The translations under genes and the position numbers were made by a program. This document shows positions 5,408 through 11,377 of a stretch of DNA of 14,031 bases, piece by piece (position 1 is the first letter of the stretch; each line of letters begins with the position of its first letter). The stretch spans positions 1 to 14,031 of the forward strand of contig JBHGAV010000083.1 in NCBI GenBank assembly GCA_041946685.1. The letters are read 5' to 3'. The DNA is from JBHGAV01 sp041946685 (GTDB lineage Bacteria > Acidobacteriota > Terriglobia > Bryobacterales > Bryobacteraceae). Below the pieces are notes generated by a model. It was not told where the DNA came from. It searched no databases and saw nothing but the letters and a program-made list of their open reading frames with translations.

Positions 5408-8053
5408 ATGTCCACTGCGAATTCCTTCGGCGCCGCTTCATCCCTGCGTGTCGGCGAGGTGTCCTATCGCATCTACCGGCTGGACGCGCTGGGAGACCTG
5501 TCGCGTCTTCCGATCTCGATCAGAATCCTGCTCGAGAACCTCCTACGGCATGAGGACGGACAGACAGTCAAGGCCGATGACATCCGCTACGTCGCCGGCT
5601 GGAACGGTTCGCTGGAGCCGCGCGAGATCAGTTTCATGCCGGCCCGGGTTCTTCTCCAGGATTTCACCGGCGTCCCGGTCGTGGTGGATCTGGCCGCCAT
5701 GCGCGACGCGCTCCAGGCGATGGGCGCCGATCCCACGCGCGCGAATCCTCTGCTTCCCGCCGACCTGGTGATCGACCATTCCGTGCAAGTCGACAAGTAC
5801 GGCTCGCCGGACGCCTTCGAGTTCAACTCCATGCTCGAATTCCAGAGGAACCGTGAGCGCTACGCGTTCCTGCGTTGGGGTCAATCGGCTTTCCGGAACT
5901 TCCGCGTCGTTCCGCCGGAGACCGGGATCATCCACCAGGTGAACCTGGAATACCTCTCTCCAGTCGTGTTCCGGGCCGGCCGCAACGGCGCCGCCACGGC
6001 CTACCCCGACACGCTGGTGGGGACCGACTCGCACACCACGATGATCAACGGGCTCGGCGTGGTCGGCTGGGGCGTGGGCGGCATCGAGGCCGAGGCGTGC
6101 ATGCTCGGCCAGCCCATTTCGATGCTCTTGCCCCCGGTGGTCGGCTTCCGTCTCTTCGGACGGCTTCGCGAAGGCGTCACGGCGACCGACCTGGTGCTCA
6201 CCGTGACGCAGATGCTCCGCAAGAAGGGCGTCGTCGGCAAGTTCGTCGAGTACTACGGCGAGGGCCTGAGCGCTCTGAGCCTGGCCGACCGCGCCACGGT
6301 AGCCAACATGAGCCCGGAGTACGGCGCCACGATCGGGTTCTTCCCCGTGGACGAGGAGACGCTGCGCTACCTGCGGCTCACCAACCGTCCGCCCGAGGTA
6401 ATCGCCCTGGTGGAGGCATACGCCAAGGAACAGGGTCTGTTCCGCACCCCCGGAATGCCCGAGCCCGTCTACTCCGACAAGCTGGAGCTGGATCTGGCGA
6501 CCGTGGTGCCATCGCTCGCCGGACCCAAGCGGCCGCAGGACCGCATCGAGCTTCCCGACGTCAAGAAGAGCTTCCTCACGGCGCTCGGAACGGCGCAACG
6601 CTCGGCCCCCATCACGGTGAACGGGAAGTCCGGCGCGCTCCGGGACGGGGCGGTGGCCATCGCGGCCATCACGAGCTGCACGAATACGTCTAACCCGGAT
6701 GTCTTGATCGCCGCCGGCCTGGTGGCTAAGAAGGCAGCCGAGCGCGGGCTCAGCGTTCCGCCGTGGGTCAAGACCAGCTTGGCGCCCGGCTCCAAGGTGG
6801 TCATGGACTATCTCCGCGATGCCGGCCTCTTGCCTTACCTGGAGGCGCTGGGCTTCCACCTGGTCGGCTTCGGTTGCATGACCTGCATTGGCAACAGCGG
6901 CCCTCTGCCTGAGGAAGTCGCGCAGGCCGTGAAGAAGGAGAACCTGCTGGTGGCCTCGGTCCTGAGCGGCAACCGCAACTTCGAAGGCCGCGTGAATCCG
7001 CTGGTGAAGGCCAACTACCTGGCATCCCCGCCGCTCGTGGTGGCCTATGCCCTGGCTGGCGGCGTGGACATCGATCTCCAGAACGAGCCGCTGGGTACAG
7101 GCAGCGATGGGAAGCCCGTCTATCTGCGCGACATTTGGCCCGCCAACGAGGAAGTACGGGCGGCCGCGGGCCGGTCTGTGCGCGCCGAGATGTTCCAGAA
7201 GCAGTATTCCGAGGTGTTCGCGGGCGATGCTCAGTGGAACGCGATCGCCGTCCCCACCGGCGCGCAGTACGCCTGGGATGACGCCTCCACTTACATCAAG
7301 AAGCCGCCTTATTTCGACGTGATGGTTGACCCCTCTCGGCCACTTCCGGACCTGGAGAACATGCGGGTCCTGGCCATGCTGGGCGATTCGGTGACCACGG
7401 ACCACATCTCACCTGCCGGCTCCATTGCCCCCGACAGCCCCGCCGGAAAGTATCTGATCAGTCTCGGCGTCCAGCCCAAGGACTTCAACTCTTACGGCGC
7501 CCGCCGCGGAAATCACGAGGTGATGGTGCGCGGCACGCTGGCCAATATCCGTTTGCGCAATCAACTGGCTCCCGGCACGGAGGGCGGCTGGACGGTTCAC
7601 ATTCCCTCGGGTGAGAAGATGACCATCTACGACGCCTCCATGCGCTACCAGAAGGAGGGTGTCGGCCTCGTGATCATCGCCGGCAAGGAGTACGGCTCGG
7701 GGTCGAGTCGCGACTGGGCGGCCAAGGGCGTGGCGCTTCTCGGCGTGAAGGCCGTGATTGCGGAGAGCTTCGAGCGGATTCACCGTTCGAACCTGGTCGG
7801 CATGGGGGTTCTGCCGCTGGAGTTCCCGGCGGGAGTTACCCGCGAGACGCTCGGCCTCGCCGGCACGGAGGCGTATTCGGTGCTGGGAGTTCAGGCGGCG
7901 GTGGGCGGTTCGCGCCGGGCCGTGGTCCGGGCGGCGGCTGCGGATGGGGCGGTCAAGCAGTTCGAGGCCGTCGTGCGGGTGGACACCCCGCGCGAGGCCG
8001 ATTACTACCGCTCCGGCGGCATACTGCCGTACGTGCTAGGACAACTGGTCTGA
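5408..8053 (+). CDS. acnA: Aconitate hydratase, AcnA/IRP1 type
   Basis: An 881-residue TCA-cycle enzyme that interconverts citrate and isocitrate through cis-aconitate using a [4Fe-4S] cluster. Cluster ligands are Cys424 (ITSCTNTSNP), Cys490 and Cys493 (GFGCMTCIGNSGP). Other signatures are VGTDSHTTM (204-212), DSVTTDHISPAGS, and GSGSSRDWAAKG in the swivel domain. Length and order match the AcnA/iron-regulatory-protein branch, not AcnB. A GTG at 5399 would add three residues, but the Shine-Dalgarno AGGAGAGG is correctly spaced only for ATG 5408. It probably shares the argS transcript (40-base gap, no clear promoter or terminator). AcnA-type proteins can bind RNA when the cluster is lost; nothing in the window tests this. 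The gene is convergent with the GAF-ANTAR gene, with only five bases between stops. Confidence 0.97.
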   Translation: MSTANSFGAASSLRVGEVSYRIYRLDALGDLSRLPISIRILLENLLRHEDGQTVKADDIRYVAGWNGSLEPREISFMPARVLLQDFTGVPVVVDLAAMRDALQAMGADPTRANPLLPADLVIDHSVQVDKYGSPDAFEFNSMLEFQRNRERYAFLRWGQSAFRNFRVVPPETGIIHQVNLEYLSPVVFRAGRNGAATAYPDTLVGTDSHTTMINGLGVVGWGVGGIEAEACMLGQPISMLLPPVVGFRLFGRLREGVTATDLVLTVTQMLRKKGVVGKFVEYYGEGLSALSLADRATVANMSPEYGATIGFFPVDEETLRYLRLTNRPPEVIALVEAYAKEQGLFRTPGMPEPVYSDKLELDLATVVPSLAGPKRPQDRIELPDVKKSFLTALGTAQRSAPITVNGKSGALRDGAVAIAAITSCTNTSNPDVLIAAGLVAKKAAERGLSVPPWVKTSLAPGSKVVMDYLRDAGLLPYLEALGFHLVGFGCMTCIGNSGPLPEEVAQAVKKENLLVASVLSGNRNFEGRVNPLVKANYLASPPLVVAYALAGGVDIDLQNEPLGTGSDGKPVYLRDIWPANEEVRAAAGRSVRAEMFQKQYSEVFAGDAQWNAIAVPTGAQYAWDDASTYIKKPPYFDVMVDPSRPLPDLENMRVLAMLGDSVTTDHISPAGSIAPDSPAGKYLISLGVQPKDFNSYGARRGNHEVMVRGTLANIRLRNQLAPGTEGGWTVHIPSGEKMTIYDASMRYQKEGVGLVIIAGKEYGSGSSRDWAAKGVALLGVKAVIAESFERIHRSNLVGMGVLPLEFPAGVTRETLGLAGTEAYSVLGVQAAVGGSRRAVVRAAAADGAVKQFEAVVRVDTPREADYYRSGGILPYVLGQLV

Positions 8054-8058
8054 GCCGC

Positions 8059-8799
8059 TCAGGCTCCGTTCGCGCGGCCGGTTTCCTGGGCGATGATCTC
8101 CTCGGCCAGCGCGCGCATCGGCCGGCGCTGGCGGCGGCTCTCGTTGCGCAGGTGCAGGTAGGCGTCCTCCTCCGAGAGACCGCGTTTCTGCTGCAAGAGC
8201 CCTTTGGCGCGCTCCACGATCTTGCGCGTCTCGAGCTGCCGCTTCATCTCCTGCGTTTCCTGCTGAAGCCGTTGGTTCTCCTCCTCCAGCCGCCGCCGGG
8301 CGATCACGCCGGCGAGCTGCTCGGCGACGAATGTCATTAGCGCAATCTCCTCGGCCGTATGCTGGCGGGCCTCCCTGTGATGGACGTTGATGACGCCGAT
8401 CACCTCCCCGGCGGAAACCAGCGGGACCGAGAGAAACGCCTCGAAGGTGTCCTCCACCAGGGAGGGGAAGCCCTTGAAGCGGCTGTCCTGGGACGCCCTG
8501 GAGGGCAGGGAAACCACGGAGTTGTGCTCGGCCACCCAGCCGGTCACGCCCTCGCCGACATGCAGGCGCAGGGAGCCGACCTCTGACGAATGAGGCAGTT
8601 GCGAGGCGCTAAGCACGATTTCGTCGTTCTCGCGGTCGACCAGATAGATGAGGCAGGCGTCCGAACCGGTCACCTGCGCCGCCAGATTCACCAGCTCGTG
8701 CAGGATCTCATCCAACGTGCGGGTGCTGCTGACCAGACTGCTCACCTTGTGCAGCAAGGACACATGCAACGCGGCGGTGTCCGGAGGGTCCATCACCAT
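8059..8799 (-). CDS. GAF-ANTAR putative RNA-binding antiterminator
   Basis: A 246-residue protein. A GAF sensor domain occupies about 25-165 (ILHELVNLAAQVTGSDACLIYLVD, GEGVTGWVAEHN, SVPLVSAGEVIGVINVH). A coiled coil follows (about 168-192, LEEENQRLQQETQEMKRQLE), then a C-terminal ANTAR domain (about 190-238, RKIVERAKGLLQQKRGLSEEDAYLHLR). ANTAR domains bind tandem RNA hairpins in nascent transcripts and prevent termination; here a small molecule or redox cue sensed by GAF would control this. The frame is open upstream to a TTG at 8838, but ATG 8799 (or ATG 8793) is preferred, with GGGG about 4 bases upstream. The ligand and RNA targets cannot be read from the sequence. It diverges from the KdpD-like kinase gene, which may or may not mean a shared job. 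Confidence 0.9.
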   Translation of the reverse strand: MVMDPPDTAALHVSLLHKVSSLVSSTRTLDEILHELVNLAAQVTGSDACLIYLVDRENDEIVLSASQLPHSSEVGSLRLHVGEGVTGWVAEHNSVVSLPSRASQDSRFKGFPSLVEDTFEAFLSVPLVSAGEVIGVINVHHREARQHTAEEIALMTFVAEQLAGVIARRRLEEENQRLQQETQEMKRQLETRKIVERAKGLLQQKRGLSEEDAYLHLRNESRRQRRPMRALAEEIIAQETGRANGA

Positions 8800-8827
8800 A
8801 ACACCCCAGCCTATCGGCTTGCAGCGA

Positions 8828-8858
8828 GGCCCGTCCAATCAAAACTTCTTATCGGGCC
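8828..8858. repeat. Inverted repeat in divergent control region
   Basis: GGCCCG (8828-8833) and CGGGCC (8853-8858) are perfect 6-base inverted arms around a 19-base AT-rich centre. It lies between the GAF-ANTAR and kdpD-like genes and could be an operator or a hairpin for either transcript. In GC-rich DNA a 6-base match of this kind may be chance. Confidence 0.3.
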
Positions 8859-8875
8859 CATTTCAGGCTGGAGAC

Positions 8876-8918
8876 AGAGGAAACGCCTCTCCTGGCTGCG
8901 GCCACCTTCCCAGTGGCC
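8876..8918 (+). other. Tandem hairpins in kdpD-like leader
   Basis: Hairpin 1 is AGAGG / loop AAACG / CCTCT (8876-8890). Flanking CAGG (8864-8867) and CCTG (8891-8894) could extend it across an 8-base bulge. Hairpin 2 is GGCCAC / loop CTTCCCA / GTGGCC (8900-8918). They sit 9 bases apart, just upstream of the ribosome binding site at 8932. No T-run follows, so they are not a standard terminator. The loops are 5 and 7 bases, not the hexaloops with A1 and G4 described for ANTAR targets. Confidence 0.4.
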
Positions 8919-8931
8919 TACAATGTCAGCC

Positions 8932-8938
8932 GGAGGAG
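8932..8938 (+). promoter_or_regulatory. Ribosome binding site of the kdpD-like gene
   Basis: GGAGGAG is a strong Shine-Dalgarno 13 bases before the in-frame GTG at 8952. The upstream alternative GTG 8913 has none and falls inside the right arm of a predicted hairpin. The spacing is longer than ideal, so the start remains somewhat open. Confidence 0.5.
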
Positions 8939-8951
8939 ATTCGGCAACAAG

Positions 8952-10391
8952 GTGCGCCTCGCGCTCAGAATCGCGGCCTCGCTCGCCGGCGTAGCCGTCG
9001 TGACCCTGGGCGCGCGCGGCCTGGTTCCGGTCAACGCCACAACAGCTGGCTTTGCGTACCTGCTGCTGGTGCTGATCGTTGCCAGCACCTGGGGCTTGGT
9101 CGAGGCGACGGTGGCCTCACTCGCCGCCACCTTCTGCTACAACCTGTTCTTCTTCCCCCCTTTCGGTACGCTGACGATCGCGGAGCCGCACAACTGGGTG
9201 GCGCTGTTCTCCTTTCTGGCCACCGCATTGATCGCAAGTCGCCTCTCGCACGTGGCCAGGCGGAGGGCTTCCGACGCCCTGGCGAGGCAACAGGACGTGG
9301 AGCGGCTCTATACCTTCAGCCGCGCGATCCTCCTGATCGATGGAGCCGAGCCTTTCCCGAAATCGCTTGTAGCGAAGCTGGCGGAAATCTTCTCGCTGGA
9401 TGGCGCGGTGCTGTACGTCCGCCGCACCGACGAGTTCCATCGGGCCGGCCCCGTGGAACTCGGGGGTCTGGACGATCAACTCCGCGGCGCCAGCCTGCAG
9501 GGAACGTCCTTTGCAGACCCGATGCGCAGGCGGACCATCACGGCCGTCCGGCTGGGATCTGAGCCGATCGCCAGCCTGGCGATCGAAGGGCCTCCGATGC
9601 AGGACTCGGTGCTCCAAGGGATCGCCAATCTGGTTGCCATCGGTCTGGAGCGGGCCCGGGCACAGGACCTTGCCCAGCAGATTGAGGCCGCGCGGCAAAG
9701 CGAGCAGCTTCGAACCACGCTGATCGACGCCATGGCGCACGAATTCAAGACGCCGCTCACTTCGATCAAGGCCGCAACCTCGTCCCTTCTGGCGAGCCCC
9801 GCGCTGCCGCCCGAGACGAGGACGGAGCTTCTAAGGGTCGCGGACGAGGAAGCGGCGCACCTGAACGGTCTGATCGAAGACGCCATCGAAATGGCGCGCC
9901 TCGATGCGGCGCACATCGACCTTCACCTGGAAACCTCTGACGTGACGGAGCTGGTCGGGGAGGTGGCGGCCTCGATGAGGGGCGAGATCGCCGACCGGCC
10001 GTTCCAGCTCCTGAGCGAGGACGGCTTGCCCCCGATCAGCGTCGATCGGAGACTCCTGAAGCTCGCCTGCCGGCAACTGCTCCACAATGCGGTCAAGTAT
10101 TCCCCTCCGGCGGCTCCGATCCTCGTTCGGGTCTGTCGGGAGAACGGCTTCGTTCATGTCGCAGTCACCGACCGCGGGGCGGGGATTCCCGCCAGGGAGT
10201 TGCCGCATATCTTCGAGCGGTTCTATAGAAGCCCGGATGTGAAGCGGCAGATTCCGGGCTCAGGTCTCGGGCTGAGTATCGCCCGCAGCATCGCCAACGC
10301 TCACAATGGAGATGTGGCCGTCACGAGCCGTCCCGGAGAGACGACGTTCCGGCTGATTCTACCGTTGGACAGAGGAGGGGAGAGAAGTTGA
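8952..10391 (+). CDS. kdpD: KdpD-like sensor histidine kinase, lacking N-terminal KdpD/Usp domains
   Basis: A 479-residue inner-membrane kinase for the K+ uptake system. Four membrane segments (about 3-23, 32-46, 48-69, 82-98) form a DUF4118-type KdpD membrane domain, including the characteristic NLFFFPPFGTLTI. A GAF-like region (about 117-237) follows, then the HisKA domain with His263 (AMAHEFKTPLTSIKA) and the HATPase domain with N-box HNAVKYSP (Asn379), G1 DRGAGIP (Asp407), F-box FERFYR and G2 GSGLGLSIA. The roughly 400-residue cytoplasmic front of E. coli KdpD (KdpD domain plus Usp domain, containing a Walker motif) is absent; the divergent gene leaves no room for it. GTG 8913 would add 13 residues but has no Shine-Dalgarno. 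The stop overlaps the kdpE start (TTGA), giving translational coupling. Confidence 0.87.
   Translation: MRLALRIAASLAGVAVVTLGARGLVPVNATTAGFAYLLLVLIVASTWGLVEATVASLAATFCYNLFFFPPFGTLTIAEPHNWVALFSFLATALIASRLSHVARRRASDALARQQDVERLYTFSRAILLIDGAEPFPKSLVAKLAEIFSLDGAVLYVRRTDEFHRAGPVELGGLDDQLRGASLQGTSFADPMRRRTITAVRLGSEPIASLAIEGPPMQDSVLQGIANLVAIGLERARAQDLAQQIEAARQSEQLRTTLIDAMAHEFKTPLTSIKAATSSLLASPALPPETRTELLRVADEEAAHLNGLIEDAIEMARLDAAHIDLHLETSDVTELVGEVAASMRGEIADRPFQLLSEDGLPPISVDRRLLKLACRQLLHNAVKYSPPAAPILVRVCRENGFVHVAVTDRGAGIPARELPHIFERFYRSPDVKRQIPGSGLGLSIARSIANAHNGDVAVTSRPGETTFRLILPLDRGGERS
10373..10378 (+). promoter_or_regulatory. Ribosome binding site of kdpE
   Basis: AGGAGG lies 9 bases before TTG 10388 and supports this rare start codon. 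No ATG or GTG occurs in frame before the conserved receiver motif. Confidence 0.7.
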
Positions 10392-11086
10392 GTGCAGGAC
10401 GCATTCTGGTCGTGGACGACGAGCCCCAGATCCGTCGCATCATGCGCACGACGCTCTCCGGCGCCGGCTATGAGGTCGACGACGCCAGGACCGGCGAGGA
10501 GGGCCTCCAGAAAGTGCGCGAATTCCGCCCGGACCTCGTGCTTCTGGATATCAACATGCCCGGGATGGGAGGGCTTGAGGCCTGCAAAGCGCTTCGAGCC
10601 GACCCGAACGTCGCCATCATCATGCTCACCGTCCGGAACTCGGAGTCCGACAAAGTGCAAGCCCTGGACGCCGGCGCCGACGACTTCGTGTCCAAGCCGT
10701 TCAGCACCCCGGAGCTGCTGGCCCGAATCCGCGCCGCACTCCGGCGAATCCCGGCCCCGCCGTCATCGCCGGAGAGACTCCGGGCCGGCTCGCTCTTCAT
10801 CGACTTCAATGCGAGGACCGTCTCGAACGGAGTTGCCAAGTCCCACCTCACTCCAAAAGAGCTCGACCTGCTCCGGTATCTGACGCAGCACGCGACCAAA
10901 GCTGTGCCGCACCGGGAGCTCTTGCAGGCGGTGTGGGGCCCCGACTACGGGGACCAGGTCGACTACCTGCGCGTTTTCGTGAAGAACCTCCGGAAGAAGG
11001 TGGAACTCAACCCCGAGGATCCCCAGTACATTACGACGGAGCCGTGGGTAGGCTACCGTTTCAGCATTCCGCCGCAGGCAGACTAA
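10388..11086 (+). CDS. kdpE: KdpE-type response regulator, OmpR/PhoB family
   Basis: A 232-residue cytoplasmic transcription activator. The receiver domain (1-~118) has the acidic pair Asp10/Asp11 (ILVVDDEP), phospho-acceptor Asp54 (LVLLDINMPGMGG), Thr81 and Lys103 (DDFVSKPF). A winged-helix DNA-binding domain covers about 133-228 (LTPKELDLLRYL, DYLRVFVKNLRKKV, GYRF). Length and domain order are those of KdpE. The start is TTG, overlapping the kinase stop, with Shine-Dalgarno AGGAGG nine bases before. It is expected to be phosphorylated by the preceding kinase and to activate the kdp genes downstream, where an 11-bp direct repeat fits a dimer of this family. Confidence 0.93.
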   Translation: MSAGRILVVDDEPQIRRIMRTTLSGAGYEVDDARTGEEGLQKVREFRPDLVLLDINMPGMGGLEACKALRADPNVAIIMLTVRNSESDKVQALDAGADDFVSKPFSTPELLARIRAALRRIPAPPSSPERLRAGSLFIDFNARTVSNGVAKSHLTPKELDLLRYLTQHATKAVPHRELLQAVWGPDYGDQVDYLRVFVKNLRKKVELNPEDPQYITTEPWVGYRFSIPPQAD

Positions 11087-11105
11087 CCCCGGCCGGCGGC
11101 CTCCG

Positions 11106-11124
11106 TCTTCACGAAATCTTCACG
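11106..11124 (+). promoter_or_regulatory. Putative KdpE operator: 11-bp direct repeat
   Basis: TCTTCACG occurs twice exactly, at 11106-11113 and 11117-11124, separated by AAA. The 11-base period places both half-sites on one DNA face, as OmpR/PhoB-family dimers require. The E. coli kdp site, as I recall it, has a similar TTTATAC/TTTACAC pair at the same period. It sits between kdpE and the structural genes. Confidence 0.6.
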
Positions 11125-11147
11125 CATACTCTATGACTTCCTAAGAT
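11119..11147 (+). promoter_or_regulatory. Putative promoter for the kdpFAB transcript
   Basis: TTCACG (11119-11124, 4 of 6 to TTGACA), a 17-base spacer and TAAGAT (11142-11147, 4 of 6 to TATAAT). The -35 overlaps the second operator half-site, as in promoters where the activator compensates for a weak -35. The start would be near 11154, giving a leader of about 37 bases before the small peptide gene. Confidence 0.42.
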
Positions 11148-11190
11148 CGCTCCGCGTACGCTCGTTGGTGAGAGCCAGAATGCAAACCCA

Positions 11191-11274
11191 ATGCTTGACC
11201 TGTTCTACCTCTCACTAGGTTGTCTGTTCCTGATCGCATGCTGGGGATTCACCAGGATGTGCGACAGGCTTTAG
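11191..11274 (+). CDS. 27-residue membrane peptide upstream of kdpF
   Basis: A 27-codon ORF encoding a single predicted membrane helix (LFYLSLGCLFLIACWGF) followed by a short polar tail, TRMCDRL. It lies between the putative kdp promoter and kdpF, and its stop TAG overlaps the Shine-Dalgarno of kdpF (TTAGGAG), so the two are probably coupled. Its own Shine-Dalgarno is weak. I recall similar short hydrophobic ORFs ending in -RL ahead of kdpF in other bacteria, but I cannot name the family. It is not KdpF, which follows intact. Possible roles are an accessory peptide of the Kdp pump or a coupling leader; both are inference. Confidence 0.6.
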   Translation: MLDLFYLSLGCLFLIACWGFTRMCDRL

Positions 11275-11284
11275 GAGACTGGGC

Positions 11285-11368
11285 ATGGACTACCTGACTG
11301 CCGGCATTGCATCTGCGGGCCTCTTTGTCTACCTGATGTACGCACTGCTCCGTCCGGAGCGGTTCTGA
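11285..11368 (+). CDS. kdpF: K+-transporting ATPase small subunit KdpF
   Basis: A 27-residue single-span membrane peptide ending VYLMYALLRPERF, the characteristic KdpF tail. In KdpFABC this subunit packs beside KdpA and stabilises the complex. ATG 11285 has Shine-Dalgarno AGGAG (11273-11277) seven bases before it. Its TGA stop lies within the ribosome binding site of kdpA (GAGG 11367-11370), so translation is coupled. Such short genes are often missed by automated annotation. Confidence 0.9.
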   Translation: MDYLTAGIASAGLFVYLMYALLRPERF

Positions 11369-11377
11369 GGCCAAGCC

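Noticed and set aside
5543..7405. 620-codon open frame on the minus strand inside acnA
   Set aside because: It lies wholly antisense to a complete aconitase with all cluster ligands. Its translation is rich in His, Arg and Gly with no recognisable domain, typical of antisense frames in GC-rich coding DNA.
8052..8066. Small inverted repeat GAGCC-GCTCA-GGCTC between the acnA and GAF-ANTAR stops, as a two-way terminator
   Set aside because: The stem is only 5 bp and there is no T-run on either strand, so it does not support a terminator call.
8923..8994. ATG at 8923 opening a 23-codon frame that overlaps the kdpD-like start, as a leader peptide
   Set aside because: No ribosome binding site lies before it and the peptide has no notable composition or codon runs; chance ORF is more likely.
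11148..11190. Possible c-di-AMP (ydaO-type) riboswitch ahead of the kdp genes
   Set aside because: The predicted leader is only about 37 bases, far too short for that fold, and no matching conserved elements are visible.
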